From NCBI RefSeq assembly GCF_006716345.1, contig NZ_VFOX01000001.1, forward strand, positions 992,001-1,056,000: DNA of 64,000 nt. Reading direction: 5' to 3'. Numbering within the stretch: the stretch's first letter is position 1; every line of letters begins with the position of its first letter. The notes under the pieces are model-generated. The model was not told where the DNA came from. It ran no database searches and was given only the letters and a program-made list of their open reading frames with translations. Shown piece by piece: positions 43,672-52,401 of this stretch. The translations under genes were made by a program, and so were the position numbers. The DNA comes from Microbacterium saperdae. GTDB taxonomy: Bacteria > Actinomycetota > Actinomycetes > Actinomycetales > Microbacteriaceae.

Positions 43672-44481
43672 ATGAGGACGATCTGGAAGGGCGCGCTGAC
43701 ATTCGGGCTCGTCAACGTGCCGGTGAAGGTGTACTCCGCCACCGAGGACCACGACGTGTCGCTGCATCAGGTGCACGAGAAGGATGGCGGACGCATCCGT
43801 TATCAGCGCACCTGCGAGGTGTGCGGGGAGACCGTGGCGTTCGCCGACATCGACAAGGCGTATGTCGACGAAGGGCAGACCGTCGTGCTCACCAAGGATG
43901 ACCTCGCCGCCCTGCCGGCGGAGAAGAGCCGAGAGATCGACGTGGTCGAGTTCGTCCCCTCGGATCAGGTCGATCTGCTCACGCTCGACAAGCCGTACTA
44001 CCTCGAGCCCGACTCGAAGTCGCCCAAGGCGTACGTGCTGCTGCGCAAGACGCTCGAACAGACCGACCGCACCGCGATCGTCCGGTTCACGCTGCGGCAG
44101 AAGACGCGCCTGGCGGCACTCCGCGTGCGCGGCAAGGTGCTCGTGCTGCAGACCCTCCTTTGGGCGGACGAGGTGCGTGAGGCGGAGTTCCCGGCGTTGG
44201 ATGAGGACGTCCGGATCTCGAAGAAGGAACTGGAGCTGTCGGCATCCCTCGTGGAGAGCTACTCGTCGGACTTCGACGCCGAGGAGTTCGTCGACGAGTA
44301 CCAGAAGGAGCTGCGTACGCTCATCGAGGCCAAGATCGAGGCGGGCGACACCTTCGACGTGTCCGACACCTTCGGCGAGAAGGACGCGGACGCCAAGAGC
44401 GGTGAGGTCATCGACCTGATGGAAGCGCTGCGTGCGAGCGTGGCGAAGTCGAAGGAGCAGCGGGCGAAGAACGCGGGCTGA
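43672..44481 (+). CDS. ku: Ku protein
   Basis: A 269-residue bacterial Ku that forms a ring on DNA ends and recruits LigD. It begins RTIWKGALTFGLVNVPVKVY, the standard Ku start, keeps CEVCG and DLLTLDKPYYLEPD, and ends in a short charged tail (about residues 245-269) without the long lysine extension of some homologues. An earlier in-frame ATG would add five residues not seen in the family. It diverges from ligD across 72 bases, so both are probably controlled together. Confidence 0.95.
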   Translation: MRTIWKGALTFGLVNVPVKVYSATEDHDVSLHQVHEKDGGRIRYQRTCEVCGETVAFADIDKAYVDEGQTVVLTKDDLAALPAEKSREIDVVEFVPSDQVDLLTLDKPYYLEPDSKSPKAYVLLRKTLEQTDRTAIVRFTLRQKTRLAALRVRGKVLVLQTLLWADEVREAEFPALDEDVRISKKELELSASLVESYSSDFDAEEFVDEYQKELRTLIEAKIEAGDTFDVSDTFGEKDADAKSGEVIDLMEALRASVAKSKEQRAKNAG

Positions 44482-44483
44482 TC

Positions 44484-44511
44484 CCCGGTCCTCAAAGCGA
44501 CGAGGACCGGG
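44484..44511. terminator. hairpin between convergent ku and dedA
   Basis: Arms 44484-44493 (CCCGGTCCTC) and 44502-44511 form a perfect 10-bp stem with an 8-base loop, three bases after the ku stop and seven before the dedA stop. It can work for both genes. Confidence 0.7.
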
Positions 44512-44517
44512 TGATGG

Positions 44518-45291
44518 TCAGTGCTTGCCGTCGCCGTCGAGGTCGGGAGCGCGATCGAACACCTCGGTGTCGAGCACGAGCTCCTCCGCCTCGGCGGCGT
44601 CGGTGGTGACGTCCTCACCGGCGGCAGCGGCCTTCTTGGCCTTGTGGCGCTCGGACAGGTAGTGCCACAGGGTGACCAGCGCGGTGCCGCCGACCGCGGC
44701 GAGCAGGATCAGGTCGATGTAGCTCTCGACGAAGTGGGCGACCGGAGGGATGAACCCGATGGCGTAGCCGAACATCGTCAGACCGAAGCCCCAGAGGATC
44801 GCACCGATGAGGTTGTAGAGCGTGTACCGGCGCCACGGCATGTGACCGACACCCGCCGCGACGGGGGCGAAGGTGCGCACGATCGGCACGAAGCGGGCCA
44901 GGATGACCGTGATGCCGCCGAAGCGCTCGAAGAACGCGTTGGTGCGCTCCACGTTCTTCTTGCTGAAGAGCCCGGATTCCTTGCGCTCGAAGACCGCAGG
45001 GCCGCCCTTGTGGCCGATGACGTAGCCGACCTCTCCACCGATGAACGCCGAGAGGCCGATCAGCAGCGCCACGAGCCAGACATTGATGCCGAAGACACCG
45101 TGCTCCGATCCGGCGATCGGGTGCGACAGCAGGCCGGCGATCACGAGCAGCGTGTCACCGGGCAGCAGGAACCCGACCAGCAGACCCGTCTCGGCGAAGA
45201 CGATGAAGCACACTACGAGCAGTGCCCACGGGCCGGCGTTGCCGATGATCATCGCGGGGTCGAGCCAGGGGATGAGAGCGGCGTGATGCAT
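44518..45291 (-). CDS. DedA-family membrane protein
   Basis: A 257-residue DedA (VTT-domain) protein with about five hydrophobic helices. The core E/F-T-G-L-L-V-G-F-L-L-P-G-D motif near residue 40 and RFVPIVRTFAPVAAGVGHM in the middle are typical; such proteins flip undecaprenyl phosphate or phospholipids and keep the membrane potential. The last 55 residues are charged and acidic. ATG 45291 is chosen by the hydrophobic start; an upstream frame would run across the tRNA flank. Confidence 0.9.
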   Translation of the reverse strand: MHHAALIPWLDPAMIIGNAGPWALLVVCFIVFAETGLLVGFLLPGDTLLVIAGLLSHPIAGSEHGVFGINVWLVALLIGLSAFIGGEVGYVIGHKGGPAVFERKESGLFSKKNVERTNAFFERFGGITVILARFVPIVRTFAPVAAGVGHMPWRRYTLYNLIGAILWGFGLTMFGYAIGFIPPVAHFVESYIDLILLAAVGGTALVTLWHYLSERHKAKKAAAAGEDVTTDAAEAEELVLDTEVFDRAPDLDGDGKH

Positions 45292-45357
45292 GGGTTTCCC
45301 GTCGTAGAGATGTGTGCGGCGGTCAAGAGGTCGAGCGCGTACGGTGCGATCGATCAG

Positions 45358-45439
45358 TGCGGAAGGTGGGACTTGAACCCACACGCCCTAGGGCACAGGA
45401 ACCTAAATCCTGCGTGTCTGCCAATTTCACCACTCCCGC
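45358..45439 (-). tRNA. tRNA-Leu (anticodon UAG)
   Basis: 82 bases that fold as a class II tRNA. The acceptor arm pairs GCGGGAG with CTTCCGC (one G-U), followed by the discriminator A. The anticodon stem CAGGA/TCCTG encloses TTTAGGT with anticodon TAG (reads CUA/CUG). The variable arm is long, and the T loop GGGTTCAAGTCCC is canonical. CCA is not encoded. TAGACT at 45456-45451 is a likely -10 element. Confidence 0.96.
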
Positions 45440-45575
45440 GCGGTGAAATCAGTCTACTGATCGCGGGAAACGAGATTCTGGGGATCAGCCCGCAGTTGCG
45501 CGCCGTCGAGAGCGTCGACGACCGCGCTGTGGATAACTTCGGAGCCGGGTGCGGGAATCTTGCGAGGATGCACGG

Positions 45576-46748
45576 GTGAATCACCCCTCTGCCGTCGTCG
45601 CCGAGCGCGTGCGACTGCGGTTGCGTGCGGAGAGCAGCGACCCGTCGATCGATCCCGAGTCCCTGCGTCGCGTCGCGGTGGCGGAGGTGCGCCGACACAA
45701 CGATGTGGCGCTGTCGCGCGGCGAGCAGCTGATCGACGACGAGGCGGCGTGCGTGCGCGATGTGCTGGCGGCGGTCAGCGGCTTCGGCGTGCTGCAGCCG
45801 CTGTTGGACGATCCCGAGATCGAGGAGATCTGGCTGAACGGTCCGACGCACGTGCACGTTGCTCGCGGTGGGGTCGCGGAGCGGATCGACCTGCGCCTGA
45901 CGGATGCGACGATGCGCGACCTCGTGGAGCGGATGCTGCAGTCCACCGGGCGCCGTGTCGACATCAGCCAGCCGTTCGTGGATGCCTCGCTGCCCGACGG
46001 ATCGCGCCTGCACGTGGCGATCGCCGATGTCGTGCGGGGGTCGTGGGCCGTCAACATCAGGAAGTTCCTCCCGAAGTACCGGTCACTCGCCGCGCTCACG
46101 GCGCAGGGGGCCATGCCCGAGACGGTCGCGACGCTGCTGCGCACGGCGATGCGCGACGGGGTGAGCGTGATCGTGTCCGGGGCGACCCATGCCGGGAAGA
46201 CGACGCTGCTCGGTGCGCTCCTGGATTCGTGCGCTGATCGGCAGCGCATCATCACGGTCGAGGAGACCTTCGAACTCGCGGTCACGGGGCCCGACGTGGT
46301 CGCGCTGCAGGGGCGGCAGGCGAGTCTGGAGGGGACGGGCGAGATCACCCTGCGCCGGTTGGTGAAGGAGGCTCTGCGTATGCGGCCGGATCGACTGGTG
46401 GTCGGTGAGGTGCGCGATGCGGAAGCCCTCGACCTGGTTCTCGCGCTCAACACGGGCGTGCCGGGTGCGGGTACCGTCCACGCGAACTCCGCGACCGGGG
46501 CGCTCGAGAAGCTGGCGATCCTGCCGCTGTTGGCCGGCCGCAACATCGACCGCGCGTTCGTCGCCCCGGCACTCGCCGCGGCGGTCGGGCTGGTGGTGCA
46601 TTGCGAGCGTGATGCGGTGGGGCATCGCCGTGTGCAGGAGGTGATCGCACCGACCGGCGAGGTCAGCGACGGTCGCATCCTCACGCGGTCGATCTACTCG
46701 GCCGGCGCACGCGTCTCGGCGCTGCGACGGTCCGAGGTCATGTCGTGA
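45576..46748 (+). CDS. tadA: Tad/Flp pilus ATPase (CpaF/TadA)
   Basis: A 390-residue secretion ATPase of the type II/IV family that powers Flp pilus assembly at the inner face of the membrane. Walker A GATHAGKTTLL ends about residue 210; Walker B LVVGEVRDAEALDL and the His box GTVHANSA follow. The N-terminal domain (about 1-120) has the usual DPEIEEIWLNGP. The GTG start has GAGGAT six bases upstream. It opens a seven-gene operon; the usual upstream tadZ/ssd and a prepilin peptidase are not in the window. Confidence 0.92.
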   Translation: MNHPSAVVAERVRLRLRAESSDPSIDPESLRRVAVAEVRRHNDVALSRGEQLIDDEAACVRDVLAAVSGFGVLQPLLDDPEIEEIWLNGPTHVHVARGGVAERIDLRLTDATMRDLVERMLQSTGRRVDISQPFVDASLPDGSRLHVAIADVVRGSWAVNIRKFLPKYRSLAALTAQGAMPETVATLLRTAMRDGVSVIVSGATHAGKTTLLGALLDSCADRQRIITVEETFELAVTGPDVVALQGRQASLEGTGEITLRRLVKEALRMRPDRLVVGEVRDAEALDLVLALNTGVPGAGTVHANSATGALEKLAILPLLAGRNIDRAFVAPALAAAVGLVVHCERDAVGHRRVQEVIAPTGEVSDGRILTRSIYSAGARVSALRRSEVMS

Positions 46749-47602
46749 CGTTGCTGCTCGGCGCGCTGCTCGCTGCCGGTGTGCTGCTGAGCATCTCGCC
46801 CTGGATGTGGCCGCCGAGAGAGAAGGCGGAATCCACCGCACGCCGTGGTCGGCTCATGCGCCTGCAGGAGGAGGCAGGACTCGGGGCTCTCGGACAGCGC
46901 ACCGTGGTGAGCGCGATCGTGGCGGCGGCGATGATCGCGGCGTCCGTGGTCTGGTTGCTCACGGCCATACCGGTCCTCGCGCTCCTGGCCGGCATCGCAG
47001 GCGCCCTGGCGCCGGTGCTGTTCCTTCGGGCTCGTCGCGTTCGCCTGCTGCGGCTTCGACGGCAGCTCTGGCCAGACGTCTGCGATCTGCTCGTCGCCTC
47101 GATCCGCGTGGGTCTGTCGCTACCCGATGCGGTGGCCGGGCTCGGCAGTTCCGCACCCGTGATGCTGCGCCCCGCCTTCGCCGTCTTCGCCCGCGACCTG
47201 CAGGCGACGGGGCGCTTCGAGGCGAGTCTGGATCGGCTGAAGGTCGCTCTCGCGGATCCGATCGGTGACCGCATCGTCGAAACGCTGCGGATGGCGCGGC
47301 AGGTCGGAGGGACAGAGCTCACCAACGTGCTGCGGGCGCTGTCCGCGTCGGTGCGTGCGGATGCAGCTCTGCGCGGTGAGGTGGAAGCGCGCCAGTCGTG
47401 GATCCGTGGCGCCGCAGTACTGGGGGCGGTGGCGCCGTGGGTCATCCTGGGGCTGCTCGTGATGCGGCCAGAAGGTGCGTCCGCTTACGGCACGGCGGAA
47501 GGGGTGCTCGTGATCTGCGTCGGGGCCGTGGTCTCAGTGGTCGCCTTCCGCATCATGATCCGCATCGGCCGTCTGGCGGAGCCGCGGAGGTGGTTCGGAT
47601 GA
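46745..47602 (+). CDS. tadB: Tad pilus membrane protein TadB
   Basis: A 285-residue GspF-type membrane protein. It has two N-terminal helices, a cytoplasmic type II secretion F domain (about 90-215, SIRVGLSLPDAVAGLGSSAP and ATGRFEASLDRL), and two C-terminal helices. It forms the platform with TadC. Its GTG overlaps the ATPase stop by four bases, and its stop overlaps the tadC start by four bases. Confidence 0.88.
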   Translation: MTLLLGALLAAGVLLSISPWMWPPREKAESTARRGRLMRLQEEAGLGALGQRTVVSAIVAAAMIAASVVWLLTAIPVLALLAGIAGALAPVLFLRARRVRLLRLRRQLWPDVCDLLVASIRVGLSLPDAVAGLGSSAPVMLRPAFAVFARDLQATGRFEASLDRLKVALADPIGDRIVETLRMARQVGGTELTNVLRALSASVRADAALRGEVEARQSWIRGAAVLGAVAPWVILGLLVMRPEGASAYGTAEGVLVICVGAVVSVVAFRIMIRIGRLAEPRRWFG

Positions 47603-48537
47603 ACGGCGTCACGGCGATCGCGAACGCGGTGCTGCTCGGCGGCGCTTTCGGTGCCGGGGTGCTGGCGCTGCTCTCGGCGCTGCCGCGGTGGCGAGCACCG
47701 TCGCTCGCCGTGCGCATCGCCCCGTACATCCGTGACGTCGTCGCCGACGAAGCCCTGCCGCGCGGCATCCTCCCCACCTCCGGCGTACTGCCCGCCGGAG
47801 GGCGAACCCTCTGGCAACGAGCGCAGAGTGCGTTCGAGCGTCTCGTCGGCGGAGGCGACGCGCTCCGGCAGCGGCTCGCACAGGCTGGATCCCCGATGGA
47901 ACCTTCCGCTTTCCGCGGTCGGCAGCTCGGGTGGATGGTCGCGAGCATCGGGCTGGGCGCAGTCGTTCTGATAGTCCTGGTCCTCACCGACCGGATGACG
48001 GCCCCGGTCGCGCTGATGCCGCTGCTGGCCGGAGCGCTCGCCGGGGTCGCGTACGACATGCAGCTCTCCGCGCGCGTCGCCTCGCGCCGTGCGCGGCTGA
48101 CGGAAGAGCTGCCGACCATGCTGGAGTTCCTCTCGCTCTGTCTTTCCGCCGGCGAGGGCTTCCTCGACTCGCTGCGGCGGGTGACGACGGTCGGCTCGGG
48201 GGAGCTGACCGGGGAACTGCGCCAGGTGGTGCTCGCGGTGAACACCGGCTCGCCGCTCGCGGAAGCGCTCGCCGGGATGGCTACGCGGCTGCAGCTTCCG
48301 GGACTCACGCGAGCCGTCGACCAGGTGATCGCCGCTCTCGAACGCGGAGCGCCACTGGCCGGGGTGCTGCACGCCCAGGCCGGAGACGCGCGCGAGGACG
48401 CGAAACGGACACTCATCGAGCAGGCGGGGCGCAAGGAGATCCTGATGCTCCTCCCTCTCGTGTTCCTCATCCTGCCGCTGTCCGTCCTCTTCGCGATCTA
48501 CCCCGGCCTGTTCATCCTGCGGCTCGGCATCAGCTGA
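47599..48537 (+). CDS. tadC: Tad pilus membrane protein TadC
   Basis: A 312-residue second GspF-type platform protein. The F domain lies at about 165-285 with LPTMLEFLSLCLSAGEGFLDSL and NTGSPLAEALAGMA; hydrophobic helices flank it (two near 110-155, one at the C-terminus). ATG 47599 is taken because of the ATGA overlap with tadB; the frame is open further upstream. A ribosome site and the small pilin gene follow after 21 bases. Confidence 0.88.
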   Translation: MNGVTAIANAVLLGGAFGAGVLALLSALPRWRAPSLAVRIAPYIRDVVADEALPRGILPTSGVLPAGGRTLWQRAQSAFERLVGGGDALRQRLAQAGSPMEPSAFRGRQLGWMVASIGLGAVVLIVLVLTDRMTAPVALMPLLAGALAGVAYDMQLSARVASRRARLTEELPTMLEFLSLCLSAGEGFLDSLRRVTTVGSGELTGELRQVVLAVNTGSPLAEALAGMATRLQLPGLTRAVDQVIAALERGAPLAGVLHAQAGDAREDAKRTLIEQAGRKEILMLLPLVFLILPLSVLFAIYPGLFILRLGIS

Positions 48538-48558
48538 CCGCTCCGAGAAAGGAACTTC

Positions 48559-48756
48559 ATGACAACTCTTCGACGCCGGCGGACGGATGCGACGATCTGG
48601 CTGCGCGACCTCGCCGAGGACGAGCGCGGCGATGTGCCGGGATGGGTGCTGGTGACTCTGATGACCGCCGGGCTGGTCGTGCTGATCTGGGCCGTGGCGG
48701 GGCCGGCGCTTTCCGCCCTGTTCGAGCAGGCGATCCAACGGGTGTCCGGACTCTGA
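48559..48756 (+). CDS. small Flp-like pilin or TadE-like subunit
   Basis: A 65-residue single-helix protein. After a charged start of about 25 residues, DERGDVPGWVLVTLMTAGL leads into the membrane helix, which resembles a class III prepilin cleavage site (after the Gly). The glutamate at position +5, kept in true Flp pilins, is absent (GWVLV instead). By position between tadC and the TadE-like genes it is probably the pilin. GAAAGGAA is a good ribosome site. Confidence 0.75.
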   Translation: MTTLRRRRTDATIWLRDLAEDERGDVPGWVLVTLMTAGLVVLIWAVAGPALSALFEQAIQRVSGL

Positions 48757-48757
48757 G

Positions 48758-49159
48758 GTGAGCGTTCGTCGCGGGTTCGGGGACGACCGGGGATCGAGTC
48801 CGGTCGAGTTCCTCCTCGTCGGGACGCTGCTCACGGTGCTCACGCTTGCGGTGCTGCAGCTCGCGCTCGCGGTCTACGTGCGCAACGTCGTGCATGACTC
48901 CGCCGTCGAGGGCGCGTACTACGCGGCGCTCGCCGACACGAGTCTCGCGGAAGGAGCCGAGCGGACCCGGATCGCGATCACGCGGGCCGTCGGAGCCGAG
49001 TATGCCGAGGAGATCAGCGTCCGGCGATCCGATGCGCAGGGTCAGGCGACGATCGGCGTGCGGGTGCGCACGACTCTGCCGGTGATCGGCCTGCTCGGCA
49101 TTCCCTACGGATTGGAGGTCGAGGCGCATGCGCCGGAGGAGAGCCTGGGCGACGAATGA
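48758..49159 (+). CDS. TadE-like minor pilin
   Basis: A 133-residue pseudopilin. DDRGSSPVEFLLVGTLLTVL is a class III prepilin signal with Glu at +5, followed by one membrane helix and an external domain of about 85 residues. The GTG start is two bases past the pilin stop, so translation is probably coupled. It overlaps the next gene by 32 bases. Confidence 0.82.
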   Translation: MSVRRGFGDDRGSSPVEFLLVGTLLTVLTLAVLQLALAVYVRNVVHDSAVEGAYYAALADTSLAEGAERTRIAITRAVGAEYAEEISVRRSDAQGQATIGVRVRTTLPVIGLLGIPYGLEVEAHAPEESLGDE

Positions 49160-49562
49160 CGACGGGTCCGCAGCACTGGAGTTCATTACCGTCGGCGTGA
49201 TCCTGCTGGTGCCGCTCGTCTATCTGGTGATCCTGCTCGGCGTGATCCAGGAACAGACCCTCGGCGCGGAGGCCGCCGCACGCCACACCGCTCGGGTGAT
49301 CGCGCTGGCCTCGGATGCCGATGCGGTGCTGGACGGGATCGCGGATGAGTACGGACTCGATCAAGACGCCCTCCAGGTCTCGGTGACGTGTGTGCCCGCG
49401 GGCGTGGACTGTCCGTCGTCCGGGGCGACGGTGACCGTGACGATCGGCGCCCGAGTCACGCTCCCGTTCGTTCCCGCGGTGTTCGGACTCGAGCGTGCGC
49501 TGTCGATTCCCGTCGAGGCATCGGCGGTGCAGAAGGTGTCGCGGCTCTGGGGTGCGCAATGA
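49128..49562 (+). CDS. TadE/TadF-like minor pilin
   Basis: A 144-residue pseudopilin with NDDGSAALEFITVGVILLV as prepilin-type signal (Glu +5) and one helix; the external domain has two cysteines (CVPAGVDC) that may form a disulphide. GGAGGT precedes ATG 49128, which lies inside the preceding gene. The stop overlaps the next start by four bases. Confidence 0.82.
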   Translation: MRRRRAWATNDDGSAALEFITVGVILLVPLVYLVILLGVIQEQTLGAEAAARHTARVIALASDADAVLDGIADEYGLDQDALQVSVTCVPAGVDCPSSGATVTVTIGARVTLPFVPAVFGLERALSIPVEASAVQKVSRLWGAQ

Positions 49563-49993
49563 GGGCTTCTCCGTCGGAGAAGACGGTGACCAGGGGCGAA
49601 GAAGGCAGCGTCCTGCTGCTCACGCTCGGCTACGTGCTGCTCGCTCTCGCACTGTTGTTCGTGTGCGTCTGCGCGACCGACCTCTACATCGCGCAGAAGA
49701 GGCTGGACGCCCTCGCCGATGCGGCCGCGCTCGCCGGAGCCGACGGTTTCACGCTCGTGGTCGAGGGGGAGAGCGTGCGAGCACAACTGACCGCCACCGG
49801 AGTGCGCGACCAGGCACTGGCGCTGATCGCCGTGATGCCCGGTGATGCGACTCTCGTCGCCGCGGACACCCCGGATGGCGTCTCCGCCCGAGTGACGATG
49901 GCCGCGGCGTGGCATCCGCCGCTGTTCGCGCCGTTCGTCCCGGACGGGGTGCCGCTGGAGGCCACGGCGACGAGTCGCACGGCCCTGCGATGA
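49559..49993 (+). CDS. TadG-like pilus assembly protein
   Basis: A 144-residue single-helix protein. RGEEGSVLLLTLGYVLLALALL begins the membrane segment, and QKRLDALADAAALAGADGF is the typical start of the external part of TadG/Rv3655-like proteins. No von Willebrand domain is present, so it is a short actinobacterial form. It closes the Tad operon. Confidence 0.8.
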   Translation: MRASPSEKTVTRGEEGSVLLLTLGYVLLALALLFVCVCATDLYIAQKRLDALADAAALAGADGFTLVVEGESVRAQLTATGVRDQALALIAVMPGDATLVAADTPDGVSARVTMAAAWHPPLFAPFVPDGVPLEATATSRTALR

Positions 49994-50023
49994 CCGGTGG
50001 GCCCCACAGCGGGGGCGCTCAGC

Positions 50024-50212
50024 TCAGAACCAGCCGAGCCAATCGCCGAGGAAGTAGACGCCGACCGCGACCACGAGAAGACCGACGCTGATCGATGACC
50101 AGAGCATCGCGCGCGGCTTCGTGTCTTCCTCCGAGAGCTGGCGGAAGGAGGCGCCGAGAGGATTGTCGTTGATGCCGGGCATCTGACTGAACTCCTGCTG
50201 ATGCGGTTCCAT
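50024..50212 (-). CDS. small membrane protein
   Basis: A 62-residue protein with about 35 polar residues and a C-terminal helix (MLWSSISVGLLVVAVGVYFL). AAGGAGGT six bases before the ATG is one of the strongest ribosome sites in the window and decides the start. No family is recognised. It lies just downstream of the AraC-type gene on the same strand (19 bases). Confidence 0.7.
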   Translation of the reverse strand: MEPHQQEFSQMPGINDNPLGASFRQLSEEDTKPRAMLWSSISVGLLVVAVGVYFLGDWLGWF

Positions 50213-50231
50213 GGTCGACCTCCTTGGACTG

Positions 50232-51224
50232 TCACTCTCCCACAGATCGCGCCAGAGCGAGTTGCCGATGCTCAGTCGGTGATCGGCCGAACCGGCGGTG
50301 GAATGCACGAGTGAGCGCGGTGCGGTCACTGTACCCGTGGTTCTTCGCGATCACGTCGAGCGGCGGCAGAGGGGCGCGTGAGGAAAGCAGCTGCTCGACG
50401 GCGGTCAGGCGGGCATCGCGCAGGGCGGCCATCGGGCTCGTACCGATGGTGCGGAACTCCCGGTTCAGGGTGCGTGTGCTGGTGCCGACGGCAGCAGCGA
50501 GCGCATCGAGACTCAGGTGATGATCCGCAAGATTCTGATCGAGGTGGCGCAGCGCGGCGCCGAGAAGCGGAGACGTGTTCGCGGATCTCCCACGTGCCTG
50601 GACCATCTGCGTCGCCACTTGGGCCACGAGGCCGGCGACGAGGGTCTCGATCGCCTGATCCGTGTCCGTGTCCGGATTCTCGCTCGGCGGCGCGTCGATG
50701 AGCGAGTCGATCGCGCTCCACACCGTCGAGGTGAGCGTCGACGGCGGCAGAGGGATGTCGATCGCGGCCACGATGTCCGCGATCTCTGCGGGGGCGAACA
50801 GGCGCAGCGCGACCCGCACCTGTGTGAGCTCACCCTCTTCCATCAGGAAGTCGTAGTGTCCGGAAGTCAGGAACAGAACCGACTCGCCGGGGCCGGAGGC
50901 AAAGGTGTATCCGTCGTGGGTGGCGCGGAGGCGGCCGCGGAGCATGCGGAACAGCACGATCGCGGGAGGTGAGCTGCGTATCGGCGGCGTCGACGTGACA
51001 CGGATCGCGTCGCTCGTGGCCCGTTCCACCGCGATCTCGCCATAGCGACGAAGAAGACGACGGGCGCGATAGGACGATGGATCCGGCGACGACGCTCGAG
51101 CACGCCCGATGAGGCGGTGGATGTCGGCGGCGCCGATCACAGAACCGTCCAAGAGCCGTCCTTTCGGCAAGGGGATCTCCGCACCAGTATGTCGGCCCAC
51201 CGATCTGGCGGAGGTCGGATTCAT
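50232..51224 (-). CDS. AraC-family transcriptional regulator
   Basis: A protein of about 330 residues. The C-terminal 100 residues form an AraC HTH domain: LSLDALAAAVGTSTRTLNREF and GYSDRTALTRAFHRRFGRSP. The N-terminal part resembles the AraC-binding-like domain of AraC/NimR-type regulators (FASGPGESVLFLTSGHYDF). The start is unsure: ATG 51224 is chosen, while the open frame continues upstream through a Pro/Arg-rich stretch that looks non-coding. Its target is unknown; the Tat-exported protein and MFS transporter beside it are candidates. Confidence 0.8.
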   Translation of the reverse strand: MNPTSARSVGRHTGAEIPLPKGRLLDGSVIGAADIHRLIGRARASSPDPSSYRARRLLRRYGEIAVERATSDAIRVTSTPPIRSSPPAIVLFRMLRGRLRATHDGYTFASGPGESVLFLTSGHYDFLMEEGELTQVRVALRLFAPAEIADIVAAIDIPLPPSTLTSTVWSAIDSLIDAPPSENPDTDTDQAIETLVAGLVAQVATQMVQARGRSANTSPLLGAALRHLDQNLADHHLSLDALAAAVGTSTRTLNREFRTIGTSPMAALRDARLTAVEQLLSSRAPLPPLDVIAKNHGYSDRTALTRAFHRRFGRSPTEHRQLALARSVGE

Positions 51225-51521
51225 CCTCAGGCGCTGTGTCCCAGGCCGCGCAGGAGGCGTCGACCGCCGCATCGGCGGGCGCCTGCGTCGCCGTGATCTC
51301 CGTGGGGATCCTCTCGCGGGGACGCTCGCCATCAGGTCGCTCGGGGATTTGCAGGGTGGGGTGTCGCTCATGTCCTGGTGGAGCGTGAGACGGCGGGAGC
51401 GTGCAGGGGAAGGGTCCGGAGCACAGCTGGGGAGAGGCTCCGTGCAACGGATCCCGCCGCCCCACGGGGGACACTCGATCTCACATGAATCGCGCGGATC
51501 GAGCGGGCTCGTGTGCGCCGG
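51225..51521. other. 297-base gap between Tat-exported protein and AraC regulator
   Basis: No convincing gene. It contains a 7-bp inverted repeat (51474-51480 with 51497-51503, CTCGATC/GATCGAG) that may help to end the Tat-protein transcript, and the upstream region of the AraC-type gene, in which I see no clear promoter. Confidence 0.4.
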
Positions 51522-52256
51522 TCAGGCCGACGCGGGTTCGATGTAGAAGTGATCCGTGACGTTCGGCAGCGGCACTCGAGACCAGCCGGCGCGATAGTCG
51601 TAGGGGACACTTCCGCTGGTGCCCGCGGGAATCGTGGACAGGTTCGCGTTGACGTAGGCCCGCGAGTAGAGGATCTGTCCCGGGATCTGCAACGTGCCGT
51701 CGACGAAGACACGATCGGCTACGGCGCCGGTCGGAGTCGCCGTGAAGTACACGGTGCTGGACGTCTGACCGGTCGCGAGCGGCAGCTGGTACTGGAACCA
51801 GATGGGGTAGGCGGCGTCTACGGCGGGTGCCGCGTGCTGTGGAGTGCCCTTGCCGATGTAGGTCCAGTTGTTGTTGTTCACCGCGGTCAGCGTGAACAGG
51901 TCCTGACCGGCCTGGTTCTTGGCGACCGACGTCAGCAGCCCCTGGAGGAAAGCCTCGCCGGGCGCGAGCGGTTCACCGAGGTTGGTGAACGACAAGCCCA
52001 GCACGACGGGAGCATACGGCGCGAGCATCTTGCCGACGCCCGACTCCGACGAGTTCCAGGGCGGACTGCCCAACGGCGGGACAGAGACGCGGCTCGACGC
52101 CTGCAGGTTCCGCACGGGCGTCGCGCTGGCTGCTGCCAGCGGTGTCGCGATCGTCAGTGCCACGACGGGCACCGACCACGCGGCCGCGGCGATCACCGTG
52201 CGGCGGCTGAAGCGGTCGGATCCCTCGTCCGAAGGCGCAGGTGTGTTGTCGGTCAT
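51522..52256 (-). CDS. Tat-exported protein of unknown function
   Basis: A 244-residue protein with a twin-arginine signal: FSRRTVIAAAAWSVP followed by a hydrophobic stretch and ALA-type cleavage region near residue 45. The mature part (about 200 residues) is rich in Asn, Thr, Tyr and Trp and looks beta-sheet-like, with no known catalytic motif and no cysteines. GGGGGAGA is a good ribosome site, and TACGGT about 40 bases upstream could be its -10. I do not recognise the family. It may be a cell-surface protein. Confidence 0.72.
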   Translation of the reverse strand: MTDNTPAPSDEGSDRFSRRTVIAAAAWSVPVVALTIATPLAAASATPVRNLQASSRVSVPPLGSPPWNSSESGVGKMLAPYAPVVLGLSFTNLGEPLAPGEAFLQGLLTSVAKNQAGQDLFTLTAVNNNNWTYIGKGTPQHAAPAVDAAYPIWFQYQLPLATGQTSSTVYFTATPTGAVADRVFVDGTLQIPGQILYSRAYVNANLSTIPAGTSGSVPYDYRAGWSRVPLPNVTDHFYIEPASA

Positions 52257-52401
52257 CGTGTCTCCCCCAGATCAGTTGCGGCTCACACCGTATGCGGGGA
52301 GGGTGCGCGATGTCGCGCCCGGGAGGCGGATCCGACACTCGATCGCCAGATGTGACCGGACGCGACACGATCGACCGGGCGGGGTGCGCGGGGGAGCGGA
52401 G

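Noticed and set aside
45358..45439. tRNA-Leu as attachment site of an integrated element
   Set aside because: No repeat of the tRNA 3' end, integrase or foreign-looking genes were found on either side.
51225..51371. N-terminal extension of the AraC regulator by about 49 residues
   Set aside because: The added sequence is Pro/Arg/Ser-rich and unlike the family; ATG 51224 gives a normal length.
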